Below, piece after piece: positions 1 through 12,244 of a DNA stretch of 64,000 nucleotides. Source of the DNA: Anoplolepis gracilipes (Eukaryota > Arthropoda > Insecta > Hymenoptera > Formicidae); contig NC_132983.1 of assembly GCF_047496725.1 (NCBI RefSeq), forward strand, positions 6,115,501 to 6,179,500, read 5' to 3'. The notes under the pieces are model-generated. The model saw nothing but the letters and a program-made list of their open reading frames with translations. It ran no database searches and had not been told where the DNA came from. The position numbers and the translations under genes are program-made. Position 1 is the first letter of the stretch, and each line of letters starts with the position of its first letter.

Positions 1-139
1 TTCAATATAATAAAATTATATTTAACGTAAAATCAAGTTGTATTAACGCAGTGTATATTTTATGAAAAATAAAATCTGAAATTTTATGTCGTACAAAGAA
101 AAAGGGCTTAAAAATTCATACGATATATTTCTCACTAAC

Positions 140-1320
140 CCAAATTAGGAATAGAACGTGATAATCGGTAGTTAATGCAAACTGTTCCGGATATTCATCA
201 TTGAAAGTTATTTCCTTGACGGGTTCAGATGCAGTATCGATCAATGAAATTGATGCTGGAAATATATATATATATTATTAAATAAATCGATAATTTATAA
301 TTAATATACCTTTTTACAAAACCTTAATAAATCATAATAATCACAATTGTTTATTTTAATAATTATTAAATCATATTAAATCCGATTATATATCAACAAC
401 TTTTGCATAAATAAAAAATTAATCACAGAATAATTACAGTATAAATTTCTTAATAATATAAAAACTATTATTTATAATATTAGGCAGATCTAGAGGGCAA
501 AAAGTTATGATTAAACGAACGATGAACAAATTAAGGGAGCAAACCGTCTGGTTTGTCTCCTCCACGAGTCCACAACCAGACGTGCACATTCTGACACTTT
601 CCATTGCCGACAGTGATTATCTGCTCAGCATCGGTACTGATACGAGCGACTGTCATGTCTTCATTTGCATGTGGATTAAATACATTATACACGGCCACCC
701 TGCAAACGCATCAAAATAAATAATAATATTACGAGGATATGTAGTTTTTCCGAGAAAAAAAAAAAACTTGCCCCTTTTCCGTGTCCCAGACCATCATTGC
801 GGAATCCTTCCCGAAATTTGCTGTCAACAACCATTTGCCGTCTCGCGAAGTCGATAACGTTCCAATAGCATTTCGCTAAAAGGAGGACCAGAAACAGGAA
901 AAATATATATTTTGTGCTACAAGTGTAAAAAAAGAAAACATATACCGACATGGCCCAGAAGCGGCAACATTTCCCTTGAAACATAGTCGTAAATCACAAC
1001 TACATGCGAACAGGCATACGCTATTAACGTACGATTTTCCCTGGTCAGATTTATCACCGGTACTTCCGGATTTATGCCGAAGGACCATTGCAACTTCTAA
1101 AAAAAAAAAAAGGAACGACAATTTTCTGACAGTTATAACAGCGCTGACAGATACTCGTGTCAGTAAATGTTCATCGCTCAATATAGTTTTCACTTACGAA
1201 CGGGCAAAGATCATGCTCCGTGAATGTCGGTTTATGGCATTTTTCCTTCGCATTTTTTTCAATACTCTCAGTATCTATTCGAGATTCGGAAATTGAAGGA
1301 GCAACGGCACACATCGCCAT
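140..1320 (-). CDS. CFAP251: CFAP251/WDR66-like ciliary WD40 protein, 5' part (partial)
   Basis: Five exons read on the minus strand: 1198-1320, 950-1096, 772-875, 545-699 and 140-255. The start is the ATG at 1320 (N-terminus MAMCAVAPSISESR). Joined, they encode about 215 residues with WD40-type blocks such as INPEVPVINLTREN, GHRNAIGTLS and NVHVWLWTRGGDKPD. These resemble the start of the vertebrate CFAP251/WDR66 propeller, known as a calmodulin- and spoke-associated axonemal protein. The last exon in view ends at FLIW before a strong GTTAGT donor at 139, so the gene runs off the left edge; read-through would stop at 116-118. Introns are short (72-289 bp). Intron 3 closes in frame only with a GC donor (GG|GCAAGT at 771/770); the exon 2 donor (CAT|GTCGGT) is weak but gives the family-like GHRNAI junction. 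Family call is by recalled similarity; the exact paralogue is less certain. Confidence 0.75.
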
Positions 1321-2125
1321 TTTATAACAAATGCGACAGAAACATTCAATTTACAATACAATTGCAAAATTTTGATATAAAATAAAATTCGAATTTATAT
1401 TCGATTCTTGATTTCCGAGAGATGATGTTATCAATATTGTAGATAACAACTGTTACTCATAAATGTATACAAAATTTATTATTTTTAATAATATATATAA
1501 ATTTTTAATATTTATAATAATGTAATCGTTCCTAAAGATTCACTTTTTGTTAAAGTAAAAATGCATGTTACAGTATTCTTGTAAATTTATTATGATATGA
1601 AATAAATAGTAATTATAAATTACAAATAAAAATTTACAAGATTATTAAAAATGTTAATTTTTATTTTCTTTTACTAATTAGAAAATAAACGATTCAACAC
1701 AAATAGAGAATTTTCTTTAGCTCGATAAGAAAGCTTATTTTTATTCATAAGGATATTTTTTTAAGCTTACAGCAAATGCTAATTACAATATCAATGTATT
1801 ATAAATATATTTATTTCTTTTTAATACTTAAAATAATTATAATTTTTTGTCATTGATGCATATGCCATAAAGACGCTTTGTTTCTTGAAAAAATAATATA
1901 TATAAAAAGTCACTGTATCAATGCAATATTATAATGTATCATTTCTATATTCGATTCTATTATTTGCTGCTTATTCTACGCGATATTTCAGCGCTCTGTA
2001 TGACAGATTAAAACACTATCTGAGCTGAAAGGATCAGTTGATGACTGTTAAAAATGTCAAAGTTATCTTCGAGTAATAGATAATCTTATGTTAAACGATG
2101 ACACTATGTATTTATGTACATCAAT
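1321..2125. other. AT-rich intergenic spacer
   Basis: This holds the 5' flank of the CFAP251-like gene and the 3' flank of thioredoxin reductase, both on the minus strand. It is strongly AT-rich, with no reading frame, clear element or RNA gene that I can support. Confidence 0.6.
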
Positions 2126-5100
2126 CTAACTACAACAGCTTTGTGGCTTAGGATCCAGGCCTGAACGTTTGGTGATGGATATACGAGTAAACTCCTCCGC
2201 TACCGTTGGATGAATTCCTACAGTGGCCTTCAATTTCGGGATTGTTAAACCACATCTACGAAAATACGACAAAAGTATGCGTTATAATATAGCTTCGTAA
2301 TGTAATTTTTTTAAAGATAAATTTGTAATTTTAAATGATAATGATGTGTAAACTAAACGCTTACTTAATAGCAACAGAAAATCCTTGAATCACTTCGCCC
2401 GCGTTGGGTCCGACAAAGTGCATACCAAGCACTCTCTGATCATCGGTTCTGAGCGCGACAACCTTCACGTAACAACGATCGACGCCTTTTTGAGGAACGA
2501 AAAATTCCGTTGGTTTGTAGTACGCGTGATAAATCTCTATCTGTTCCTCTCCGTGAAGTGCGATCGCCGATTCTTCGCTCAGTCCGACGCATCCATATTC
2601 TAAAGGACTAAACACCGTTGTTGCTACATTTATGTAATCCATTTGCTCGGTAGAATTACCAAACAGCCTTTTCGCTAGGAGTTTGCCTGCATGTATAGCA
2701 ACGGGTGTTAATTCGGGCCTTTTCTAAAATGAACATTCAAAAATTAAAAATCATTTTTTCTTAAAGTCGTTTATCATATTTGTATTAAGCTCATTTTAAA
2801 TATTCAATTATAAATCTTTTTAACAGTTTATAAATAATTATTAAATATATTTATAATGAACATTGCCGCTTTCGACAACAATAAGATAAAAGAAATGGCG
2901 TTACTTGTTTCTTCTCTTTTCGAAAAGTTCGGTTTCTTTTTGGACAGATGGTATATATTAAATACATAATATATAAAATATATTAAACATATATTAATAC
3001 ATTAATTAAATGTTTAAAAGATTTATATGTATATTGAATAGTAAAAATATTTATATTTTTAAAATATGTAAAAATCTTTTCTGATCCAATATATATTTTA
3101 GTATAAAATTTCACGAAAAACTTACATGAAGTACATCGCCAACTGCGTAAATGTTTGGAATACTTGTTTGTTCATTAATTGCTTCAATCTTGTCAGTTTC
3201 TGGAACAAGCTTCAGCCCAGCATTCTCCGGTTTTAATTCTGCCGTAAGCGCTCGTCGGCCAATGGCAAATAAAACGGTATCGTACACGTCTTGATGAATT
3301 TCCCCATCCTAAAAAAAAATTTAAATTATATTACAAGTGCTACTACAGAGAAACTTATATTTATTCTGATTTTTTTAAATATAAATTTCTGTAAATTGGC
3401 ACATATACCTTGTCGACCCAATCAACAAGGAGACGGCCATCCTCTTGTTTCGCAATTTTCTTAGGCTTTGCTTGATATTTGAAATGCACACCACGTTGTT
3501 CCATTTCTTCGGCAACGAGGTTTGCCATTTGTTGATCAAATCCGCGCAACACGATCGATCGGACCATTATTGTCGTGTCGTAGCCTAAGCCATTAAGAAA
3601 ACCAGCACACTCTAGGCCAATATCTATTTCTTCATTAGAGAAAATATTAATATTCTTTTGTGTATAATTTTGTTATATAAATATCTAATGGAAGATGATC
3701 TGATAATAAATCGTATAAACTTGGTGGAAAGGATACATCCAGCTCCGACAACAAGAGTCTTGCCCGGAGCACGTTCTAAACTGAAGATATCGTCACTAGT
3801 TATGCCATACTCTAGAGCGCCTGGAATGTCGGGATATCTAGGTCTACCACCCACTGCGATTAGTATGTTTTTAGCTGTAAAAATCTTCTCCTCTCCTTTT
3901 TTAGTGATTCCAACTATCGTGTGCGAATCCTTGAAATGTCCCAGAGCATTGAAATATTCGACTTTCCTATATTAATGTAAATAATACTTAGCTAGCAAAT
4001 GTAAAAGAAATTAAATAAAAGAAATAACAACATAAAGATTAAGTAATTAACAAAATAATAAGATTATAGATAGAAAAATTGGAAAACTACTAACTTTGTT
4101 CTAAGCTCGACACGAGTGACCCAGTTGACAGACTTGACGTGATTTTGTACAGCAGTTCTCAAAGCTTCCCAGTCAATCTTCACAGTCTTAGGATCAGGTA
4201 ATTGCCAACCAAATGTTGCCGCCTCCTACAAATCACGTAATTCATACAGAGATCAGACGGAGGCTCTTTATCTTATTTTTGAATTATTACAATAATTTGA
4301 AACATTTATATACATGAACAGCTTCACCGAGCAATGCGGCTTGATGCATTAACTTTTTCGGTATACATCCCACATTGACACAAGTACCACCTAAACCCCA
4401 AGTGGTACCAAGGGGAGTGGGAGTTACATAATCCAAAACTGCCACTTTTGCATCTAGTCCCACTGCTTCTTTAGCTGCTGCCAGGCCACCGGATCCTCCA
4501 CCAATGACCAAGAGATCATACGTGTAACTCTGATCAGCTAAAAGAAAGATAATCATATATTATATATATATATATATACACACAGGAAAGAAATATTTTA
4601 ACAAAACGAGTTCTTGAAAAAAAAAGATGAAGCATTATCGTTAAAAAAGAAAAAAAAAATTAAGAAAGACGTTTCTGTTTTTTATGTATTTGTCTCTTTG
4701 AAATGTCACTCGAAGGTTTGAATCGCTCGCGAACCGACAGCTCTTTTACATATGTAACTAGAGGTTTGTTTTTTATTCAAAAGTACAGGAATAAAAACAA
4801 ACCTATGTAGTGTTAAGCCCGTATCAGACTACGCATTAAAAATTGAGATTAAAGATTGAAGATTGAAATTTGACCAATCAAGACAAAGCAATTTTAGTTT
4901 CTTTTATTCTGACTAGTCAAATTCTAATCTTTTATCTTCAATCTTCAATTTTCAATTCGTAGTGTTATACGGGCTTCATCGCGATTGCTCTCCAGGTAGA
5001 CCAGAAGGCCACAATAATGTCAAACTGACAAATAAAAATATGATCGAAAAGTGAGTTTTTGTAGTCATATTCTCGTCATTTTGACGTCATTCGATGTTAC

Positions 5101-5312
5101 TTCGATATTATGGTGACTTTCTGTTCTACTTGGGTCTTGTCAATGGCTTATACCCTTGTTTCACACTCACTGCACATGCAAGCCATTGCGCTTCCGCCGT
5201 AGACGAACTCGTCGCATTTGACAGACGACGGATGCCAACGCGGTAACCCGAGCAACCTGGCGTGCGCGCCTCGAAGTGACAGGAGCCGCGTGAACACCGT
5301 TAGAGTCGCCAT
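2126..5312 (-). CDS. Trxr-1: Thioredoxin reductase, insect non-selenocysteine type, complete
   Basis: Eight exons on the minus strand: 5171-5312, 4314-4537, 4095-4225, 3737-3966, 3409-3623, 3126-3308, 2365-2723 and 2126-2255. They total 538 codons including the stop, with all phases closing. The enzyme is an NADPH- and FAD-dependent disulfide reductase that reduces thioredoxin and, in insects, also supports glutathione reduction. Visible motifs from the chosen start are the FAD-binding GGGSGG (about residues 60-65), redox centre CVNVGC (Cys100/Cys105), the second Rossmann VVGAGYIGLECAGF, and AVGD near the FAD site. The C-terminus is SCCS then TAG, so the second redox centre is Cys-Cys with no Sec codon. 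Exon 1 encodes an Arg-rich leader typical of mitochondrial targeting (MATLTVFTRLLSLRGAHARL); another in-frame ATG lies at 5327. An internal ATG at 5186 (MACMC) would give a cytosolic form. Intron 4 (3624-3736) has a U12-type donor. Intron 1 carries two short inverted-repeat elements. Confidence 0.95.
4814..4977. repeat. Inverted-repeat element (MITE-like) in Trxr-1 intron 1
   Basis: The ends AAGCCCGTAT (left) and ATACGGGCTT (right) are exact inverse complements. Imperfect complementarity continues inward through runs like ATTGAAGATTGA. The unit is about 164 bp with no coding capacity, consistent with a non-autonomous DNA transposon. Confidence 0.7.
4994..5131. repeat. Inverted-repeat element, AGAACAGAAAGTCAC family, copy 1
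   Basis: The right end reads GTGACTTTCTGTTCTAC and the left end is a degraded inverse complement (GTAGACCAGAAGGCCAC). The interior shares GTCATTTTGACGTCATT-type sequence with a second copy at 7875-8020. It lies in Trxr-1 intron 1, about 40 bp inside the exon 1 donor. Confidence 0.65.
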
Positions 5313-5448
5313 GATAACCGGCGACATATGCGATTCACGATATTGCAACACGTGACGTCATCGACGTATCGCGTCACATCAGTCGTCACGCGTTCTCCGA
5401 ACGCGACGCGTTTTTCTCTGCGACCTGTTTTCCACGAGCGACGGAACG
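5313..5448. promoter_or_regulatory. Shared head-to-head promoter region of Trxr-1 and sniffer-like gene
   Basis: Only about 136 bp separate the start codons of the divergent Trxr-1 and carbonyl reductase genes. The interval is CpG-rich. It holds an E-box CACGTG at 5349-5354 that overlaps a palindromic CRE-type TGACGTCA at 5353-5360, followed by further CACG/GACG motifs. No TATA box is evident. That both transcripts start here is inference from geometry and composition. Confidence 0.7.
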
Positions 5449-8400
5449 ATGAGATCGATCCTAATCACCGGCTGCAACCGCGGCCTCGGTCTGGGCCTGG
5501 TGAAACATCTGGCCGAAACGTCACCGCCGCCGGACGTCATCTTCGCGACCTGCCGTGACGCGAGCAAGGCGACGGTAAGATATATCTTAGAGTGGGCGGC
5601 TTACTCTTACTATTTTATTCGTTCCGTCAAACACAATCGTCGGCATCTTTTAATTTACATACAATTCTGAGGATCTCAGATCTCGTGTTCCACTTACCAA
5701 TCGGCGCCATCGCGACTCTCTTTACTCCTCGTGTGAAAGAACGAATTTTGCCCGTGCGATACAATCGGCTAATTGTCAAAAGGCGTTCGTGTAATGTCAA
5801 AAGTACTGAATTTAAAAACGCTTAATTCGGAGGAGAGCTAAGGTTGTACTGGCATCGATGTACGTTCACTCGTCACCATAAATTCTCAGTCCTCATCACC
5901 GCCATCTGGTATACTTTTACGTAGCCTTCCTGAGTCTTCCCCCTCCCTCACTCCTCTTCTTCCTCCCCTCCCCCCCCTGTCAAGTTGTCGCAATTTTGTA
6001 ATGAGTCAGCGATAAACTAGGGTGACGATGATGATGATGATCAATGATCAACGAACGATTGTGACATCGGTAAACCAATTATGCAATTAGACTGCCCTGG
6101 AATGGTCCAGATTAATTTCTTTTGTTTCGTCTTCTTCCTCCTCTCCCCCCCCCCCTCTTTTGTTCCTCAAGTTGTCGCAATTTTGTAATGAGTCAGCGAT
6201 AAACTAGAGTGACGATGATGATGATGATGATCAATGATCAATGATCAATGAACGATTGCGACATCGGTAAACCAATTATGCAATTAGACTGCACTGGAAT
6301 GGTCCAGATTAATTTCTTTTGTTTCGTCTTCCTCCCCTCCCTCCCTTCCCCTCCCTTCCTCCCTCTCTTTTGTTCCTCAAGTTGTGGCAATTTTGTAATG
6401 AATCAGCGATAAACTAGGGTGACGATGATGATGATGATTAATGATCAATGAACGATTGCGACATCGGTAAACCAATTATGCAATTAGACTGCCCTGGAAT
6501 GGTCCAGATTAATTTCTTTTGTTTCGTCTCTTCGACCCGTAGTTATTTCGTTTTGAAATATTTTTCACGGTCATTGTTACGTTTAAATTGAATTAAAAAA
6601 AAAAAAAAAAATGAGAAAAATGTTTGCAGGAGTTACGCGCACTCGCCGACAAGTCGTCGAACATACATATTATCGAGATAGGTAAGTGATTAACTAGTTT
6701 TTTTATTCGTTTCATTTGGTTACGCTAATTTCAATCGCAATGCGTGAATGCAGTTACGTCGTTATTATCTTTATTAGCGTGATAACATTCTTACTGCTAG
6801 AACGATTACAACTAAATTTGATGAAAGCGTTTATGGAAGCATCTCGAAACTTCGATAATTACTTTTCGATTGTGAGTTGTAATTAAAATAAATGTAGTTT
6901 TTTTTTTTTTCAAATATAAAAAGAATATATATTATATGCAACAAACTCTACACTTGTGCAAGGTAGTTTCAAATTAACGATATTTCGATAAAAATTGTAG
7001 TCGCATTGAGTTTATCGAAAAATAGTTAATGTCGAAAAATAAATTAATAATAAATAATTATAAGAAATAAATGCGACATACAACATTCTTCTGTAAACAC
7101 TTTTATCTCTCAGATTTAAATAAGATTTATTCAATCCTACATTTTAATTATGGTGGTTGATAGATTACATTGTCTTGTCATCAAATTTTCTAATAACTTT
7201 TGAAATTAAGTTTGGGTGGATTTGTGCTGATATTTATAAACTTTTTAAAATAAGCTTAGAAACTCTTAGAAAGTAAAAAAAAATTTCGGTCTAAAATGAC
7301 TTAATAGGGTTTATGACTCATAACCAGACTTAATAACTTTATATAAGTCATTTTAGATTGAAAGTTTTTTATTTTATATGTCACTTATGTAAAGAATGAT
7401 TAATACAAAGAATATTACAAAAGTATAGCCTAGTGTGTGTTGTGTGTCATTTCATTTTTGGGATATATATTTTAATAATTTAAATCGAAGAATCAATTGT
7501 CGAGTTTCCAGTAAAAAGAATGCAAATGTTTAAAAAATATTGAGAGTCTGATACAACAGACATATTATTTTTAAATCGCGCATCCATTAAAGATGCGACT
7601 TTTATTTATAGGTAAAACACATAATCCGCAGAAAAAATACAAATGTGATATTAATAAATTAAAATTATATATATAAAAAAAATTTGAAAATTAAAATATG
7701 TAGGATAAGTCACGGAAACCCCTGACGATTTTGAAAATGAAATATATAACTGTATCAAAAATAACAATAGGATATAGAATACCGATTTATATTACTTATT
7801 CAGTTTTTAAAATTAAAAAAAAAAATTTACACTTGTCAAATGTCCTCCATACTTATCCTATATTACTCCCCCAGTAGAACAGAAAGTCACGATAATATTA
7901 AAGTAACGTCAAATGGCGTTAAAATGACACGAATATTATTACAAAAACTCACTTTTTGATAATTTTTTTGTCATTTTGACGTATTTTGATATTTTACATT
8001 ATTTGTCACTTTCTGTTCTAGTCTACAGCCTTGAGCTCGTTAATATACAGAAAAAAATTACAGAGCAATGTAGAATAAATGCGGAAGACATTTGATAAGT
8101 GTAATTTTTTTTTAATTTTGAAAAATGAATAAGATCAAATAATATAACTCAATAAATGACATTTTATATCCTATTGTTAGCTGACAAAAAATAAATATTC
8201 AAGTTCATTTATTTATTTCATTTCAAAAATCAGGTCAAATTTTCACGACTCACCCCGTACTATAAGTAATTTTATATGTACATATCATAGACTTTTATAT
8301 ATTAATATGTCTATATAGATTTCTATATATTATTTTATATATTATTAAATAATATGCAAGCTACATAAACAAAATGATATTGTACAAGTTGATTTGAACA

Positions 8401-9501
8401 TAAAAACATTGTAATAAATACCATACAAGAAATATTTGGACAGTCTCAATTAGAGAATGCTTACTTAATATAAAAGTAATATTCCTCGGCTTGACACATC
8501 GAAAACCACGTTTTCGACTTGTTTGCTTTCATATCCGCGGCCACGCACGTCGATTTATGTAATAAAGAGAAAAGAGGAATCTGACAATGAGAACGCGTTA
8601 TGTCGTAAGTGTTTGTAGAAAGAAAATATGATTTTGTCGGAAGTTTACATCGATCGATATGTGCTATCTGATATCAGCTAGCGCTAATTTTCTACTTGAA
8701 AAAGATCAAACTTTTTCCACGTGCGATAAGAAAATCAATGTTTATTGTTTATCAGTGCATGACGCGACTGTTTCTATTACAATGCGATAATGACAATCGT
8801 ATATAACTTGGAAACATTTAATTCAAATATATTTCACACGTACCTATCACATATATGTATATTTTGCGGATTAATATAAAATATATTTAATGGGATATAA
8901 TAATATATACATGAATCCATGTTTTTTCTTGCATTTTAAAATCAAAAGTATTTATACGTGTTTTTTTTTTTAATTCTCAACATTTTTAGTTGTAATTTTT
9001 TGCGTTTAATTATGCAATTATTGTAATATAATTTAGGTTTAATAATATTCAAGGAAACACAAATACAAAAATACTAGTCATTTCCCATTCTTGTTTATTT
9101 GCTAATGAGATTGAATACAACTCCAAATTGCTTTGACACGTCACAATTTTGAGAAATTTGCAATTAAAGTAGCAACTAAATTTTGATGTATGTATTTTGT
9201 CATAGCTGTGTGGTATATAATGTGTTGGAAAAATTTTATTGCAATCACAATTAAGTTGTTCAGCTCTCAAAAAGAATTTGTTGCGTCAACTATAATTAAT
9301 AAAATATTCAGTTAAATATCCTATCTATTGCGAATTAGATTATTGAGGATCTATATTAGATAGGTTTTAATTATGTATATTTAATGTTTATATTTTTTTA
9401 AAACTTAAGTTTTTTTTAATCGTTTTTGAATCATAATTTTTAAATATAAATTTTCAATGTCAAAGTTTAAAAAAATGTTTTAATTTTTGCAAAAATTTAG
9501 C

Positions 9502-9558
<57 letters not shown>

Positions 9559-11168
9559 CAGGGTGGCCCATTTTAATCAATCCAGGCGAATATATAATTT
9601 GAGTTAATTTTAACATTAAAAAAAATTTGATTTTAACAACTTAAAAACTCAGAAACTTAAGACCTATTAAAATTTTATTTATTAAATATATTAAAAATAA
9701 TTTATTAATTATTAAGAAGTAGTTTTATTTATATTTGTTAAGTAGTTGATAGAAAAAAAAAAAAAAAAAAAAACAATCTTACCGCATTCATTTGATCAAA
9801 AGTTTAGGACTCTCGTAAGATCATACACAATTAATTGCAAGAAAATACAATAAATCATGTTTCGACACATTATAGACTTATTTTTTCGCAAATATAGATT
9901 TAGTATTGATTGTTCGTAAAACGGTACTTTATACATTTCCTTTTCTCTTATTATCAGATTTGACAAACACGGATGGCTACAAGAGAGTCGTAGATATAGT
10001 CAGCAAAAAAGTAAATGACATCGGTCTCAATGTTCTTTTTAACAACGCTGGTATTTCCAGTAAGTTTACACGCCTCGGCCTTGTGAAGAAACAGCAAATT
10101 ATAGATGGTTTTCTAATAAATACCGTCGCACCTATTATGCTCACAAAGGTATGCTTATACAATGCATTCACTAATATTTTTTTAATACAATTAAAGTACT
10201 CGATTTACACATATATATATATATAACAATTGATTCAAGGCTTTTTTACCATTGCTGAAAGTGGCAGCGAAAAATGTCAAGGACAAAACCGAATTAAGCG
10301 TAAGAAGAGCAGCTGTTATCAATATGACTTCTATTTTAGGCAGCATTGCTGAAAATAATGACGGCGGTTTTTATCCTTACAGATGCAGTAAGGTAGGGTA
10401 CTCTAAGACTTAAGATATCCATATACATATATTCATTATAAAAACAAATGTTTAAAAATTTCGGAAATCTTGTTAAAGTTAAAATGAGAGTTATCTACGA
10501 GCATTAACCAGCAACATTAATTTCTTTAACAATTTTTACATCTTGACTATTTCAAATAGTCTATTTGTATTCTAATTTTTTATGTTTTAATATTGCTGAA
10601 GAGAGTTCAGTCTAAAAGAACGGTTTGCATTATTATTTATGTGATTCATTAAAATTTTTGCTTTAATATATTGCACATACATCACTATATTTTCTTGAGC
10701 TTTCCCTATTATTTTGTTTAAAATATTATCTCATATTATCTTGGTAAAGTTCATAATATGCATTCAACAAAATCCGCGCGTGTACTTATTATAATCTATT
10801 ATGTAATCTTCTATGAAACTAAAATGTTATATTAAATTTATGATCAAATTATAATATCGGTATGTATTTCATATCGCATATTTAAATATACTTGAAACAA
10901 ATTTTGAAAAACAAATATATCTTATCTAATCTCATACACACAGACGGCACTTAACGCAGCGACCAAATCGATGAGCATCGATCTGAGAACAGATGGGATT
11001 TTGGTGACATGCTTGCATCCTGGATGGGTACGCACTGATTTAGGTGGCAACAACGCTCCGATGGATGTTGACACCAGTGTCAACAGTATTCTAAATACCT
11101 TGAACTCGTTGACAGAAAAGCATACTGGTTGTTTTGTCCAATATGATGGTAAAATACTGCCCTGGTAA
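5449..11168 (+). CDS. sni: Sniffer-type short-chain dehydrogenase/carbonyl reductase, complete
   Basis: Five exons, 5449-5574, 6630-6681, 9958-10148, 10240-10392 and 10944-11168, give 248 residues with every phase closing, close to Drosophila Sniffer in length. It is a classical SDR using NADPH to reduce carbonyls. The cofactor motif TGCNRGLGLG is near the N-terminus, then NNAGIS, the catalytic Ser region NMTSILGSI, the catalytic YRCSK (Y-x-x-x-K) ending exon 4, and the post-catalytic HPGWVRTDLGG. In Drosophila, Sniffer protects neurons from oxidative damage; the same role here is inferred from family. The 3.3-kb second intron contains a short inverted-repeat element and AT microsatellites. 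A polyadenylation signal AATAAA lies about 10 bp after the TAA stop (11179-11184). It shares its 5' region with Trxr-1. Confidence 0.95.
5980..6530. repeat. Three-copy tandem repeat (about 190-210 bp unit) in sniffer intron 1
   Basis: The block beginning CAAGTTGTCGCAATTTTG recurs at about 5981, 6168 and 6378. Each copy carries a (GAT)n/ATGATCAATGATCAA run, the segment ACATCGGTAAACCAATTATG, then GAATGGTCCAGATTAATTTC and a pyrimidine tract of variable length. The copies are nearly identical outside the short runs, so the expansion is recent. Confidence 0.9.
7875..8020. repeat. Inverted-repeat element, AGAACAGAAAGTCAC family, copy 2
   Basis: Left end TAGAACAGAAAGTCAC and right end GTCACTTTCTGTTCTA are near-perfect inverse complements around an AT-rich core that includes GTCATTTTGACGTATTTTG. 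It lies in intron 2 of the sniffer-like gene and is the better preserved relative of the 4994-5131 element. Confidence 0.75.
9500..9556. repeat. (TA)n microsatellite
   Basis: An uninterrupted TA run of about 55 bp in intron 2 of the sniffer-like gene. Confidence 0.95.
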
Positions 11169-12185
11169 TAATGGGCAAATAAAATATTTACTCAAATAAA
11201 ATGTTTTTTATACATTTTACACAATATTGTTTTTAATAATGTGTGTTATATAAAAAGATATAAATAATTTAAATAATATTAAATAATATTATATACTTTG
11301 TAAAAATTTGTCAAGTAAATAAAAATTTATCTCAAGATGATCAAGTTTTAACTTAATATTTTGCATTAAATAACTTTAGGGAAAGTATTTCTATAAATAT
11401 TAAATATTTTCTTTTCTCGTATCTTTTTCATACTCAAACCGAAATACTTGCTATAAGAGCTAGTGTGAATATCTTTGTACAAAGTTTAAAAAACAAATAT
11501 ATCACACTTTTTCGTAAGCTATGTATAGTATGCACTGATTTAACTATTTTATTTGTATGAGCTCAAGCTTATTTTGTACATATCACGGTGCTATAACGCA
11601 AAGGAATGCAAAGTCTTCTATAGTATCAATCATATAAAATTCTATAGTAAGTCAAATAAAAAGAAAAAATGATATTTGGTATATATACAATGATTTGATG
11701 ACTCACAACTTTTTAAAAGCAAAAATGTGTTGAGACAAAATGTACTTGTGTTTTTATACACATCAGCAGTTAATTTATAATAAAAATAATTCTAACGATA
11801 TTCGAATATTTTGTAAATACTCTCTGGTATAGTAATATATCATTACAATCAGAAAAATAGCAAGTAAAAAAAGAAAACAAAAGAAAATATATAATACTTC
11901 AACATTGTTACATATAATTGCTGCAAATGTACAATTTGTTATCAATTTTTATTTTTACTGACTTTCAAGATTATTTTTGTAATATTGCAATTTTTTTTGG
12001 AAAAATTATATAAAAACCTGAATTTTAATAATAAATTGATTGAGCATTTTCCAGTTTTTATCTACCAAATTGATGAATCATTATTATAATTCCTAAATTC
12101 AATGGAGAAATTTATAATAAATCCATGTGTAAAAAAATAAACTCCATTATACATAATTCAGAACATTTCATAAGATTATTCATAG

Positions 12186-12244
<59 letters not shown>

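Noticed and set aside
2126..2140. Selenoprotein ending for thioredoxin reductase
   Set aside because: The C-terminal codons are AGC TGT TGT AGT TAG (Ser-Cys-Cys-Ser-stop). There is no TGA to decode, so no SECIS element is needed.
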